Positions 24,155 to 38,500 of a stretch of DNA of 64,000 nt are shown one piece after another. Source of the stretch: Lepisosteus oculatus. Its lineage: Eukaryota > Chordata > Actinopteri > Semionotiformes > Lepisosteidae. The stretch lies in contig NC_090716.1 in assembly GCF_040954835.1 (NCBI RefSeq), forward strand, positions 3,893,605 to 3,957,604. The letters are read 5' to 3'. The position numbers were made by a program, and so were the translations under genes. Within the stretch, counting starts at the first letter, position 1, and every line of letters begins with the position of its first letter. The notes beneath the pieces were generated by a model. That model was not told the origin of the DNA and did not search any database. It saw nothing but the letters and a program-made list of their open reading frames with translations.

Positions 24155-27100
24155 GTACGTCCCGGTGAGCCTGAGCCGTCTCCCTTCCCCGCGCGCACAC
24201 AGATGGCACGGAGCGTGAAGAACTCGCCTGCGCTTTCCGAGCTATCGGCTGTTGGTTTGGTGGCATTTCGCAGTTCTTGTCCGGCTAGCCCTGGCAAGAG
24301 TTCATCTGCCCAGCACTTCATTGTTCATGGAACTGGACAGAACGGTGTGCAGACCTAAGCATGTCTTTGCAGCATCGTCGGCAGCACTTGAAGGTGCGTT
24401 GTGGTGTAAAGACAGGGCTGCCAATCCGGTTCCGTGGTCCTGGGGTAACAGCCATGCTTTTCTCCTATTGCATGCGATGAATAAGCTGTTCCTAAGCATC
24501 TAACGAAATCACTGAGTCAGCAGGAAAATGTGCTGAGTGGGTTAATAATAATTATAATTGCTTACACTTATATAGCGCTTTTCTGGACACTCCACTCAAA
24601 GCGCTTTACTGGTCATGGGGATCCCCTCCACCCCCAGTGTCCAGCGCCACCTGGTTGATGCACCAGCAGCCAGAGTGCACCAGCTACTGTATTAGTGGGG
24701 AGGAGAACAGTGATGAAGCCAGTTCAGTGATGGGGATTATTAGGAGATAAGCAATTATTAGGAGGTAAGCAGATATTAGGACAATTATTAGGAGGTAAGC
24801 AGTTATTAGGACTTTGTAAGCAAAGTCAGAATATTTTTTTTTTTACCACTCTCACTGTTCTCTCCAGATTTCCCATGTCATCCTAATTATTGTTATTGCT
24901 GTTATTCAGCTGACCTTTGGTAAGTACTTTGGAATAGAATTTGATTACATGTTCCATTTCAGTATATGCAATCATACACTCTTCTTGGTTTTAATCTGTG
25001 GAATAAAACCAAATTTACATTTATTACATCTTATGATTGGTAAGGGCCAATGGGAAATATGGCCAGGATTTACACCCCTACTCTGACCGAGTCAGGACCT
25101 TGGTTTTACATCTCATCCAAAGGAAGGTGCCTGTTTACAGTATAGTGTTCCCATCACTATACTGGGGCATTACATCCAACACCGACTGCAGGGTGAGCGC
25201 CCCCTACTGGCCCCACTAACACCTCTTCCAGGAGCAACCTTAGCTTTCCCAGGAGTCTCGTATCCAGGTACTGACCAGGCTCACAGCTGCTGAGCTTCAG
25301 TGGGGCTGCCAGCTGTGAGTTGCAGGGTGATATGGCTGCTAGCATATGATTTAGTGGGTTGACCGGTGTCTCCAAAGTAGCGTGATTCACTGGATGCTCT
25401 GCTTTAGGATGGGGAGAGGGACAGGCTCTAGGGCTGCTGTGACCGATTTTAGGAATAAGTGGCTGTCCGGTGACCAATGGCCTGTGTTTTTTATTTTGTC
25501 CACTTTTGTAAGAAAAGATCAGAATGTTCCACGTAGTTTGTTTTCCAATCTCACACAGATGGAGGGGGGGAAAAACACTGTACTGCCATAAAATGAAGAA
25601 ATGAATGACGCTGTCAGGTTATAATCGCTTTGTGAGCCTTTCAGCTTGCATGCTTCAGAACAGACCTCGCTCCTGGAAAGTAGTTTTTGCTTTGTGATTG
25701 AGAGTCAGGATTGGCCGCTGTGCTGTGTTTAGAAGATTTGTAATCCTGCAAAGCAGGCGAGTGGATTCTTTCTTTTTTTTTAAAGTTCAAATGTTTTTAC
25801 AGTGCGAACGTGCAGACAGACTCATGCTGTCGACTTTCATATTTTACAAAGGCAGAAATGAAAGCACATTTTTCTGAGGGACAGTGCTTAAGAGATGAGC
25901 AGTCCTGCTAATCTTTGTGAATACATAATTTCATGGAAAGCTCTTGGCATTCAATGCTTCTGGGTATATTATTTTGTATTTTGCCTGATCTGTCCTTTTG
26001 AATGCTTGATTTAAAAAAAAAAAATGCATCTGTGGAAATTATATTATCCCTGTCAGACTCCATTCTGGGGGACATGGGTGGTGACATGTTGCTCATACAC
26101 CTATAGAGTGCTAATTTGAGTTTGGAAGATTTCTAGTCCAGATTGCAAATTTATCAAAAATCTTGTCCAAATTCACAGTGATTAGGTTAAACAATGTTTA
26201 CCTAATTGTTTACCTAATCAAAGCTTTTTCAATTTAATGAACCACATTGCCTTATTAACAAAACAAAACTGACTAAAATGTAACGTCTTTTTTTTAAAGT
26301 TTTTTTTTAACTTTTGTTCTTTGTTTTTCTTTTTTAGGATCTCGTGCACTAATGTACTTGATATCTGAAGATGGGTAATGGACTTGTGTTTATCAGACCG
26401 CAAGTCTCACTGACCCTTGCAGTCATTCTCACTGGTACCTCATTCTCACTGGTACCTGTGGATGAGTGAAGGGCGATATTAGCTTTAATCTTTGGCACAG
26501 TTAGAAGAAAGGGGGAAAGGTGAACCAGTCAGTGCTATTGGTCAATGTCAGTTGTGAGGGGGGATTGGAACATCTAGAATATACTGTATCTCTAGGCTTT
26601 GCATGAAGCACAATGCAATGCAATACTATAAAGAAAAAAATGTTTTTGGAGAATGAGACCTGAACCTTTTTTTTTTTTAATCTTGGATAAACAAAAGGCT
26701 CTCTTAAGTGTTTTATCGTGAGCAATGCTATTAGCTTCGTCAAATCTTTGCTGCCAGATAGTGTTGTATACTAATTTCATAATCCTAAAAGCAGTCCTAG
26801 GAACAGATAATGAATGACTTATCAAGCCAGCTTATACTTGTGTGTCTGGAATTAATCAAGGTCCTCTTTGTAGCAAGTCAGCAGAGCCCGCGACTCATAA
26901 AGACCAGTGGAATGCTCAGATGCCTAGTTTGTGCTCTCTGAACTCTGGGTCTGTGCTAAATCCACAGCCTCTGCCTACCTGGAATATCTGACTTGGCATT
27001 TCTTTGTTGTTACTGGGAAGTATTTGGCAAGTGCCAGTTTCACCCTAGCTGGAGCAGTCCCTGAAATGGGAGTCTCTAAACCACGCCTTGTCGTGGATAA

Positions 27101-30100
27101 ATGGGATGTTAAGCAAAAAGTGATTAATGGCTCATTAGGCATTTGGAATGCATGACTTCTCTGGTTCAGTCCCAGATCCCCATGGTGCATTGTGTATCTG
27201 GGCACTGTGAATGCTGTGTATTACAATCAAGCTAGATGGAGTAGAGTAGTCGGGTGTGATCTTCTAGTGTTTGGAAGTATGTCTCACATTTGGCAATCTG
27301 AAGAGGAGAGCTGGAGCATTTTCATTGCTGAACTTTGTATAAACGTCTTCTGTATGAAAAATGCAACTTAATTCACTTCTCTCCCCTCAGAGTATGAAAA
27401 GAGCACTAGGACACAGTATAGCATTTATGCCTAATAGGAGCTTCTCAGGCTCTCAATGATGCAAGTTCTTAAAAGCCTTTTAAGAAGAGGCAGGGTTTGT
27501 GACTTTAACATGGTGGTGCCTGTGGGATTGTGTGTTTCCCCGGTGGTATGTTAGAATTTGAGGCTTTCCAGGGATTCATTGTTTCTTGATCTGGATTGTG
27601 TTTTACCTGTTCCAAGAGGTATCGATGCCTGTAATTTCATACGATTGTGGGGCTTACTTTATAAGTCCAAGACGTGTGTGTGTAGGCTTCCTGTGTAGGA
27701 AGAGTAAAACATGTCATGAGCTACACAATTGACAAACAACCTTCAATATCAGCATTGTTTAGGGGAGAGAAAAGTACAAGGTTTTTTATTTTTCTGTTCT
27801 GGGCTCTACACCGTAAATCCTTGTAAAATATAATTGAACTAGTTTTTCTTCCATTTTTCAAACTCTGCTAAGTAATTATTTACATAACTGACTTTTCTTG
27901 TCACTGTTTATATTCTGAAGGCAGTTTCGAAGAGTTCTAGATATGAAAACTGAGTGATGCAATCGAAATCTCCATTGTGCAGCAAAACACCTGGACTACT
28001 AATCGAAACGGGGCACAAACCTGTTGAAGACCAGTTTTACTAAAGCAAATAAGACTGTTTGTCTTTTTCTGCCGTTCCTGTTGCACATAAATTAGGCACA
28101 GTTCTGGAATCAAATTTCATCCGGGGTTTTCTGAATGCCCAAAGAGGGTTGGTACAAAGTGTAGAATGAAATGATTATCCTACATCGCTGCAGGCTGTAG
28201 GTGACACGATGCCCTTAAAATTGTGCAGCACCCTGTATTTCCCCTGTTTTCCTTGCATTTGATTTCCAAAGAGTCGTTTTCCTTGGGAGTTGTGTGCTGC
28301 GGTGTTTATTTATGCAGACGCAGGTGTGTACTATTCTGATCGGACAGGGCATCAGAAATGAATTGCGAGAGGAGTGAACCCACAGGGAGGAGAGCTAAGG
28401 TTTTTACAAATGCTGGTTTGTTAAATCGGGACGATGACCTTGAAATTGGAATGTGAATTGGTGATCCAGCTGCCTGTCGAGGCTAGATTATCTCCTGACA
28501 CTTCTGAGAAACTGCAGACAAAGCAGGGAAATGCTCAGAGGCTGAAGGTAATATGCAAAGCTGTCCTCTTACATTCCCTGGGTATTTTTTTTGTTCAGTA
28601 ATGAGCTGAGTGCTATCCTCCTTTGACGGGTACAATTTCTGAGCCTTCTTCCTGGTGTTCAAAGGCTTTAGTTGGAAGCCTTTGGTTTTTTTTTTAAGCA
28701 CTTGTCTCCTGCTGCGATCTGTCATTTATTTTAAATACCATACTTATTTTTTTTTTTTAAGTTGAACGAGCTGGTTAGGCCTCTATGCTGGAATTAGGGT
28801 GAATGTGGCACAGTGATGTGATGTTGTCATAAGTGAGGATTTGAAAGCAAGCAGATTTCTCTATTCTCTGCCACAGGGCTAAGTACCAGTTAGAGGTGAG
28901 ACAAAGGAGATGTTTCCTAGCCTATTCATTCTCTCTCTCTCTGCCCCTCTTTCCTGCTTTGAGCATTTGGACAACTTTAATGTTAGGTCTGCTTATCTTT
29001 GTTTTCCTTTGTCTCTTTCATTTTGTACGTGTTGTAAAAAGAGACGAGCAATGAGGTGAATACAAGTGGAAGCTAGAAGCACACACATTTAAAACCATGA
29101 AATAAGAGTCCCCTTCTTTGGAACAAGCTACCCAGCCACGTGGCTGAAGCCGATACCCAGACATCCTTAAAGAAACAGCCATATGAGATCATTGGATAAA
29201 CTAGCTTCTAACTACCAAAACAGCCAGATGTTGTTGGTAAATGTTACTCTTCTGTGCTGAATCCACAACTCCTTCAAATTCTGGATGGGAATATTATGCA
29301 TTAATGTGCTTGATTTTCTTTTTAATCATCTGCACCCTCCAACTGTGTATTCCTTAGAGTTGTTCATATTCTCTTTAGAAAATCTGCATTATTTAGAGTT
29401 AAGTTTGCATGTGATAATCCACGCGTGCGCAATCTTGTACGTTTTGTATGCATTGTGCAATGTAACTTTTGTGTGCAAGCATCGTATTGTCTGAGCAAAT
29501 GCCTAGTGCCTTTTGTGTTACTTGGCAAGTACAGTAACCTGTCGTGTTGTACTAATCTGTTGAAGCACTTCTCCGAGTGCAGTTTTCTCTAAGGCGTCTG
29601 AATCTATTATTGACAACAAGAGGGTTGAGAGACCGCCACCGGGCACTTCAATTAATGTCTTCACCGATATTCGGAGAGTCTTTTCACTTGTCAGTTTTGG
29701 TCTGCGAGCTCTGCTGTTGAAGGAGGGAGTTCTCCAGAGCTAGTCTCTGGACTAGCCAGGCTCTCTCGGACTCCAGGTAACCCGTGAATCTCCCTGTCGT
29801 TTTTCTCCACCGTGCCTCCTTGACTTCAGCCGGATGCCAGAGACTGAAGCAGCTGCTCAGCTTTGCCATCGGCGGGCTGCTCGGCGATGTGTTCCTCCAC
29901 CTCCTGCCTGAAGCATGGGCCTACTCCTGCAACGGGACTGGCACAGGTACCCGCTGTTCAATACCCGATCGACTCAATCACCGATCAATCGGGGCGCCCG
30001 CCGTCCTGCCACAGCCTTTACAGTGCTTTGCACAAGTCAGACCTAAGGATTTCCATTGGCATGAATGAATAATTTAAAGGGGACAAAATAAGTGAAGAGT

Positions 30101-32518
30101 GAAGGATATGAATTCTGCACACTAAGGGTGGGTAAAAAATAATTTAATGTACAGTTTTCCAAGGGACTTTAGAGGATAGGGAGGAAAACATTGAAGGATT
30201 TTCCAGTGAGTCACCAAGCATCTACAGTGTTTGAGCAAAAGAATAATAGAAGTAGAAAATGGTTAAATCAAAAGCTCGACCTGCTGTCCACTCCCAAAAT
30301 CCATACCCAGGGCTTTTGTGACCATCTTCAGATCTCGAGAGGCTTGTGTGCCGCCGAGAACCGGGTGGGGTTTGGTGAGGGGGCCGATGTTGTGAAGTTA
30401 TTTTGGACCTGCAGCATGTCTGCCAGCGTGTCTGTTCCACCGCGACTCGCAGTGTAATTTAACTGCCACATGCTGATGGGTGTAACAGTGAACTCCAGAG
30501 GAATGGCAGGCATCTTGAAACTGTTGTCTGGGCAACACTGTGGTGTTCCTGCTTGACTGTGTCATTTCAAAACTGTTTACACTGGAATTGTCGAGAGAAA
30601 AGGCAGTCTCTCTCCGTCTCTCCCTCGAACCCCCAGTAGTTCTTAGAAATTGTAAGCCTGTCTTTTTGTCACCTTGCAGATGGATCAGCTAGTCAAGAGC
30701 GCTACAAGCTCCTGGGCCTGTGGGTGATTGTGGGACTGTTGTCCTTCCTCATCCTGGAGAAGATGTTTCCCGACAGAGAGAACCAGGATGACCCAGAGGG
30801 AGAGGGAGAGCGCCCGTCCTCAGCTGTGAGTCCACCGCAGCCGTGAAATGGCCCGCGAGTCTCCGAAGCTCCGGCTTTCCGGAATGGCATTCCAGCCCTT
30901 GGATGACTTGTGTTGTAGTGGAGGGCAGAGGAAAGGGCTGCTTCGGTCCCAGCATTTTAACAAACGCCACTCGAGTTCGCACTCCACAGCCTGCCTGGCA
31001 CACTGCCGGGAATCGTCACTGGTCGCTGGTGACAGCATGATTGATGGTGTTTGTGTTAGGTTTTTAGAAAGTAATAAGCGTTTTACCTGGGGTTGTTTTT
31101 CAGCGTTTATGAGGTGCTTTTAGCTTTTTGTTTTTCCGCTCATGAAGCAAATGTCTCGCATTGTCTGGTGACTTTTTGTTAGTCTCATGAGTGAGAGGGA
31201 CTGTAAACTAGCTATGAATTTTCTAATTACTTTTGCAAGCTCCGCCAGTCAACTTTCTCTAGCTTCCTGTGTTTGATTTTGCCCCCCAGTTATTTTCTAA
31301 ACAAAGGTTTAGATCTTGCAGCTTCTCCTCACATTGGTGAGCTTGTGTTCATTTAATTTTTTTAATGCATTTAAAAGGTGCCAGTTATTTTTCCTGTGTT
31401 TATTTTTCTTTGTAGTGATCTGCTCTCTGGATGCCCGTACTCTTTTGTTTCAGAAGGTACTTGTGCAGAATGGTTTGGGAGAGAGAAGCCCATACTGATC
31501 ATCTGTGCTTTGCAGCTTTCTTGACAAGTCTGTTAGTTCAGCAAAATGGCTCTCTGATCTTCTTAAAGAAAGCTTCTCCGTGTTTATGCCGGTGAACCTC
31601 CCACATGTCATTCTGGGTCACCTTTGACCTCCAGATGTTGAAACGGTCAGCTTTTCTGCCGAGACGTCCCATTAGTGATGATGTTGCTAGGATAATGTAT
31701 CTGTGGGAATTAATTTAATTGAGACAGACTCCACAGCTAAGAGGATTGGCTTATTTATGCTTGTAGATATTCAAGAGTAACAGGGTATTTTTTTATTCAA
31801 GCTTGGCCTAAAATTCTGTGTCGCTGACCTGTTTTTCTGGAGTCTGTCTAGTGTCCTATCTTTTCACTGTTGTCTTTACATTATTGCACTGTCACAGAAG
31901 TCATTCAGGAAAGCAAAGAGTACTAACATTTTAGAAATGACAATTACAGGACAAAACCATTGCTCAAATGACAGGTTTGTCAGTTATTTTAGTCAGCATA
32001 TGACTGTAGTCATTCTGTCACTAAATTTAAACCTTCTCTTGAACTGGTCTAATAAATCTTCACTTTGATTCTGTATTGGGGGTTAATATTCCCTACAAGC
32101 TCTTTCATGGATTGAAACGCAAAATGCGCTTCTTTTTTTTAACGAAGCAATTTCTTCCTTCCTTTCACAATTTCAGATGCAATCTCTGCCGTGCAAATAA
32201 AGCATCTTATCTGTTACACCATTGCTGTTAAAATGCATGAACTTTATACCTTGTGTGTGTGTCCTGGTCTCGCAGCTAAGTGCAAACTGATAATCACAGG
32301 CAGAAGCCCTTGATCAGTTCCAAGCTGGTCTTGCATCACATGTGGGGTTGTCTTGTTTTCTTCTGTATCCAAGTTCCATGCGCTTGTTTTCTTCTCAAAG
32401 TACTGAAGGGTGCTCCTAAACATGTTTGGTCTAGGTCTGCTGTTTAAAATTGACCTTTTCCAGCTGCTTTTAACTTACTGCCATTAGAAATTTGCAAGCA
32501 AGCCTATTGACCAGCACT

Positions 32519-32551
<33 letters not shown>

Positions 32552-35500
32552 TCCTTACACTTATAAAGTGCTTTTCGGGACACTCCACTCAAAGCACTTT
32601 AGAGATAATGGGGATCCCCTCCACCCCCACCAGTGTGAAGCTCCACCTGGATGATGCGACGGCAGCCATAGTGCGCCAGAACGCTCACCACACATCAGCT
32701 CTCAGTGGGGAGGAGAGGTTTATTAGGAGGCCATGATTGGTAAAGGCCAATGGGAAATTTGGGATTTCTAATGACCACAGAGAGTCAGGACCTCGGTTTT
32801 ACGTCTCATCTGAAGGACGGCGCCAGTTTACAGTATAGTGTCCCCGTCACCATACTGGGGCATTAGGACCCACATGGACCACAGGGTGAGCGCCCCCTGT
32901 TGGCCCAAATAACACCTCTTCCAGCAGCAACCTTAGTTTTTCCCAGGAGGTCTCCTATCCAGGTACTGACCAGGCTCACACCTGCAGAGCTTCAGTGGGC
33001 TGCCAGTTGTGAGTTGCAGAGTGATATGGCTGCTGTTCATGAGCTCGTGTCTTGAGCAGCTTGGCACAATCATTTCCCCCAACCCCACCCCCAAACAAAC
33101 CCTGTCAGCCTAAAAACAAAACTGATTGACAGGGTTGCAGCTTGGATCAGTAAAGCTCTAAATTGAGCAAGCGGCAGACACCAGCTACTTTGCAGCTGCT
33201 AATGAAGATTGGCAACCACTTGCTGTTTTCCTCTCTATTTTTAGCGGTTTCCTGATAATTAGGGCTGCTGTCTGCTATGCTTGGGACAAACCTGAGATTT
33301 GAATGGCAGAAGGGAACTGGCCTTTTTCTTTTTTTTTACCAGTAGTAATGAAATAGTTTGCATGTTCTGAGCTGTACATAAGCTGAGGAAATTTGCATAA
33401 AGAGGCAGAAGCTGCAGATATTTTTCTCTGTACGTCTTAATGCACGTGAATGCGTTTGCAGCACACACAGGTTTAGTTGGGTTGTGGCAAAATAGAAAAT
33501 GGAAACTCCATGCCGGGTGTGTTTAGAACAGTATGGTAGCCAGTTCTGACACCTCCTCTCTATACCCCAGTCCTGACTCTGATGTGCATTTCCACACAGC
33601 AGAAACTATGTACAAACTCCTCAAGAGGCTGCTCTCAGCTGCTTCATCCTAGATATGAACGTGCACGTTTGTAAGCATGCCCTCGCTGCCACAATCCATC
33701 ATTCAGCGATTGTTGATAGACTTGCAGACCAAGAAAAGCACTCGCTGTGAAATCTGAATTCTCCTTTGCTATCGAGGGGCCGGACAGTAAGCTGAGAGAC
33801 GATCATGCAACTCAGTGTCCGGCGCTTCTTGTGCTTAATTACTGAAGGGCATTATTGCACCAGGAGAGCTGGTCTGGTCCTCGTGGCTGCAACTCGGAGT
33901 GGCCAGCCTAGCAAGATCAGGCTTAACAAAAGATTACAGCCCCTGCGGCAGTGTTCTCTGTCGACGCCGGGAAAAAAAAAATCAAGACATTTGTGCTGAG
34001 GGGAGAGTGGTTCCCATAGAGAAGAATGAAGCTGATTCCCAGTGTTGGGGGGTGCCAGTTGTTCGTCTAAGCCTCTGAGGAGAGCTTTTCCGCTCGGAGG
34101 CAGTGGAAGTGCTGGGGCCAGCAGGCACCCTCATGGCATTAGTCACTTGGACAGCTCGGCAACTTCGGGGCCATCGGCCGTCTAATTTTGTCCCCCGGCC
34201 ACTGTTATTAATGGCACTACAAAGAGGCAAGGAGGAAACTAATTGGACATTATCTTCCTACGTATTGGCACTTTTCTCTAAATGCGCAACGTTCTTAAAT
34301 GCTACATCTCGGAATATTCCTCTTTTACTGCATGCGATTCAATCCATAATTAGTCACCTTTTGCAATTAACCAGTACAACTTCCGATTTACACATTTTTT
34401 TTTTCTGTGAAATGCAATTCTCACTTTTTTTCCCTTTTTTTTTTCCACGGGTTCTTCAGCTTGAGACCAAAAAAAGACTGTTCCATAGATAGATACAACC
34501 CGTTTCTCCATTGCTTTCTTTGCTAACATGCCGTCTGCCTTGTCAAGCCTTATTAAAAGCTGGCTCGGTTTTCTCGCTGCCTGAGTGGCCTGCCCAGGCT
34601 CGAGATGAGGTACGTGCCGGTGTCAAAAGCTCGGCTTGTATCCGTGCGGAGTGCCAGATATTATACAAACCGGTGTCGGATTGATTTTGAAAATAACCAA
34701 AGGGAATAATAGTTGCCTGTTTATTTTGAGGGTTATGAAACCATCTGCCGTGGTAGATGGAGCAGGAGAGGTTTAATCGGACAGAAGCGGTTTTCGGATC
34801 GTGAGGTTTTCCCTGTGAGGAGAGCACAGTGAAGTGGCCTGTGGCAGGATTACTTCTGGCTCATAAATGACCATCATCAGTTAACGCCCCTTGGGTTTGC
34901 TGCATTTAATTGGTTCCTCTCCTCCGCTCCCAGCGTCCATAAATCAGGAGCCCGTGGACTTGTCAACAGCTGATAACCAGAGCCAGTCTCCTCCTTTGCC
35001 TCGCGGTGCTCCTGCAGCCGTAGGGAGTCTTGATTTTCGTGGGCTGCCTCGTCGAGGCCGGAGGGGTGCTGGGGGGAAAACTAAAAATGCGGGCAGCTTT
35101 CCGTCACACACCCGTCTGGTCAAGGGAGAGCTTGGGGGGGAAGAGGTTGCCTGTTCTTCTTTCTCAGCAATAAGAGTGGAGAAAAATAAGGATGTTAAGT
35201 GGCAACTCGATTTGTTCTTGGATTTATGTGAAAGACGCTGTCCCTGCTCGCCATGTGTTCCTTTTCAGGTTCGATACTTATTGCCGTGATGACTAGTGGC
35301 ATGGAATTTGATTGGGAGAGATCTTGCAATTAAGCTGTACAATAGAGAAGTAGGGTGAGGGCACAGAGGGAAGGTGGCAGTTTGGGAAGTAATCTACACA
35401 ATCCAGCTGTTTCTCGTCCTGGGCAGACGTGTTACCATACCACACAGTGAGGGAGAAGGTCAAAACACTCTCGATAAATGATCTGTGAAAGAGGGTCATT

Positions 35501-38500
35501 GCCTCCTGTGACACTCCAAAACGCAAGACAAACAGTTTAGTGACAGGCTTTTCGTAACAATGAATGTAACTTACCCATCCAGGAGGAAATGTTTTTTTTT
35601 GGGGGGGGGGGTTATTGTCTCTGATGTGAAGGCAGTTCAAAGGGTTGTGTGTAGCAGCTGGTATTAATAGGCCGAGGGCTTGCAATCGAAAACAAATTCA
35701 AGAGTAGGAGAATAGGAATGTGGCCACCAGGAGGCGCTGTGCACCAGTTAGCTGTGATGGGCTGGTTAACTGGAAGTGATCAGTCTGAGCTCCTTAATTT
35801 ATTCTGGTCCGCTCTTTTTTTTTTGTTTCTTGTAAAATAAAAGCATGTGCAAGAGGGTTGCTGAGGTATCGCGTCCACCAAGGACTGTTGAATTCTGTGT
35901 GCAGTTGCCCGATTTTTAAAAAAAGATGACCTGTCTCTTGAACTTTAAAAGCAATCTTAATGCTTTAACTTTGAGAGCTGTGTGCAGGCCCAGAGAGATG
36001 AAAGGACAAATTCTGGTTTCCATTTGCTTGCTGCTATGCAGGCTGCCACAGGAAGAAGGGTTTCATGAAATATGGAGTAATCTGTTTGAAAACGCAAACA
36101 TTTCATCCCTGCGTACAGCTGTTCTGGTTGAGGAAGTGCCGGGTCGGAAAATAAAACTTCCCAGGACTGATTAGCACAGCTGATGAGTGAGGGGTGCCTT
36201 GTTAGTCGGCTCTCCAGAGACATTCTAGAGGGATCGTGTGCTGTGCTAATGGGATGAGTATATCATCACCTTCCATGGGTTTGTTTGTTGTTGTAGGACC
36301 ACACAAAGCTATTATCCGATGGTTCACAGTGTGGTTGCAGAGTGACTGGTGTGATGGGTGCCTGAAAATGATGGACAGGTGGGAGACTCTGAGAGTTTCT
36401 CCGCACCCTGTAATAAAAAACAACAACAATGTGTCTCGTAGAATTGCTGAAGCAGTTAGGTGCTCAGAATGTGCACGTTCCTGGTACACAAGGCAATTAA
36501 TACTTAACGTGCGTATGACTCTACCAACCCACAATAACTCTCTTGTCAAACCACAGTATGACAACATAGGACTAATTCTACAGCCCTTTGTAAACACATA
36601 AGTGTAGTTTCCACTAGGGATCTCTGGTTTGTCTGCTGGGTTAACTTTCTGGTTTTTTAATAACCCGATAATTGCAAAAGGGGTATTTTGTTTAGAGTTT
36701 GTTTTTAAAGGATATAGGAGAGAGTCACAAGATAGAAGGCACTAAACTACCAAGAGCAAACTTTGTGTTCAACAACACAGGTCGTGCTGTCGGTTTAGTG
36801 GCTGCCTTCAGACTGGTTGGTGCAGTGATTGTTCCTATGACTGGTTCTGAATGCTGTTGATAGTCTGATTGCCTGGAGAAAAAGACAAAACATTTGGATT
36901 CTTTTAAAACCAAACCTGTTGGAGGCTTCGATTGTAGCTCTGAAAGTTGGAAGGTAGCTCAAATATTCAGCTGATGAAGGGGGACCAAGAGAATAAAACA
37001 TTCCTAATTGAGAAAGCTAGTTGTGAAACTGACGTTCAAGTACGTATTGGAGACCCTGGCAGGGATAGAAACCAAAAGATGATGGGGGAGGGAGTGAGGA
37101 GAACAGCTAGCATCCTCTGGACAGCACAAGGTAAGAGAACCACCCAGCTGAAATTTCTCTCTCTCTCTCTCCCTCCTGTGTCCTGCAGGGCTGCTCAGGC
37201 TCCGAGCTCCATTGTGGACAAATGAGCTGCCCTCGAGAGAGGCTGTTAATGCACTCTAATGGCCACTGCAGTCACTCCAATCCCTCAGCCCTGAAGCAGA
37301 AGATGACACTCCACCAGCCTGCAGACAAAATCAAGGTCTGTACGGACTCTCTGGAGGGGCCTTTGGGGTAGTCTCTCCTCTGTGTCATTTCTAACTGGCA
37401 CATACGGTGGGAGTTATACGCTCTTCCCCGTGCGTTCACGGACCGTAATTAGCGCTAAACCTTGGACTGTCGGGCTGACTTCAGGTGATCACGTTCAGGG
37501 CTACAGGTGTCCTTGGTCTGTGAAGCCTGAACTTCGTGTCAAGCCCCAGGTTCGACTTGCAGAGGAACTCTTTGGAAGCCCGAGTCAACGTTTCACGCTG
37601 CCTAGACGAGTTTTTTTTTTTTTCGTATTTTTGAAAGGAAACAAAACATTTCTTTCGAGGGCTGTGAAGTCGCAAAGCTTAATTGTGGCCAGGAGACTGT
37701 TCTGTAGATTCCATGTTCCTCCTGACCCCCTGACATTATTATACAGGGATAGATCCTTGAAGGGAATAATGTGTGTTAATGGATATAAATCAGGAAAAAA
37801 AAAATCTCATTTAGAGGAGCAGAGTTATTTCCATTATAACTATCACACAAAATCCTGTGTAGCTCAAATAAATGTTTTTAGGAGTCCTCCAGCAAAACCG
37901 TACTACTTTAGGCATGCATATTTCTAGGTATACTGAAGAAATCGGTTATAAAATTCATGTTATGCAATTTCTGCTTCCATCTCATGCTTGTTGGGATGGG
38001 TTTCCTTTCTCACCTCACAAACAGGCTGTGAAAATACTCTTATCCTGTCTCTCTAATTGCTGAGCCACCTGAGTGGCAAACCAGATGGTACAGATCTCAG
38101 TGAATATGTTCAGACTGCTTGATGCCTCCTTAAGAAGCGTTTTGTCCAACTGCCACCTTGTAGCAGCAACAGGGATGACAGTCTGAGAATGCAGTAGCTA
38201 GATTATCCTGCAAGTCACAGCTGGCAGCCTGCTGAAGCTCAGCAGGTGTGAGCCTGGCCAGTACCTGGATGGCAGACCTCCTGGAAAGCTACAGTTGCGC
38301 TCACCCTACCATCTGTGTGGGTCCTAATTCCCCTGACCTTTACCCATCATGACCTCCTAATAACCCCCATCTCTGAACTGGCCTCATCACTCTGCTCTCC
38401 TCCCCACTGAGAGCTGGTGTGTGTGAGAGGACTGGAGCATCATCCAGGTGGGGCTGCACACTGGTGGTGGTGGAGGGGATCCCCATTACCTGTAAAGCAC

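Larger units (their letters stand above)
24155..29829 (+). other. slc39a13: slc39a13 intron after the first coding exon
   Basis: 5.7 kb. Contains the split SINE and inserted segment (24540-25330), a 17-bp tandem repeat of TCATTCTCACTGGTACC (26424-26457), and otherwise unremarkable AT-rich sequence. No additional exon seen. Confidence 0.7.
30826..37188 (+). other. slc39a13: slc39a13 intron after the third coding exon
   Basis: 6.4 kb. Contains the SINE (32519-33035) and LINE scrap (35293-35690). The block 34.0-34.4 kb is repeat-free, mixed in composition and has homeodomain-like TAATT sites; it is a candidate conserved non-coding element. No exon seen. Confidence 0.6.

Noticed and set aside
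23722..24321. Long open frames on the - strand opposite the first slc39a13 coding exon
   Set aside because: Antisense shadows of a GC-rich coding exon; no family resemblance.
38221..38290. 5S ribosomal RNA gene
   Set aside because: Only the internal promoter-like part of 5S is present, it is diverged and fused to a SINE body and L2-type tail, and it recurs in several copies.
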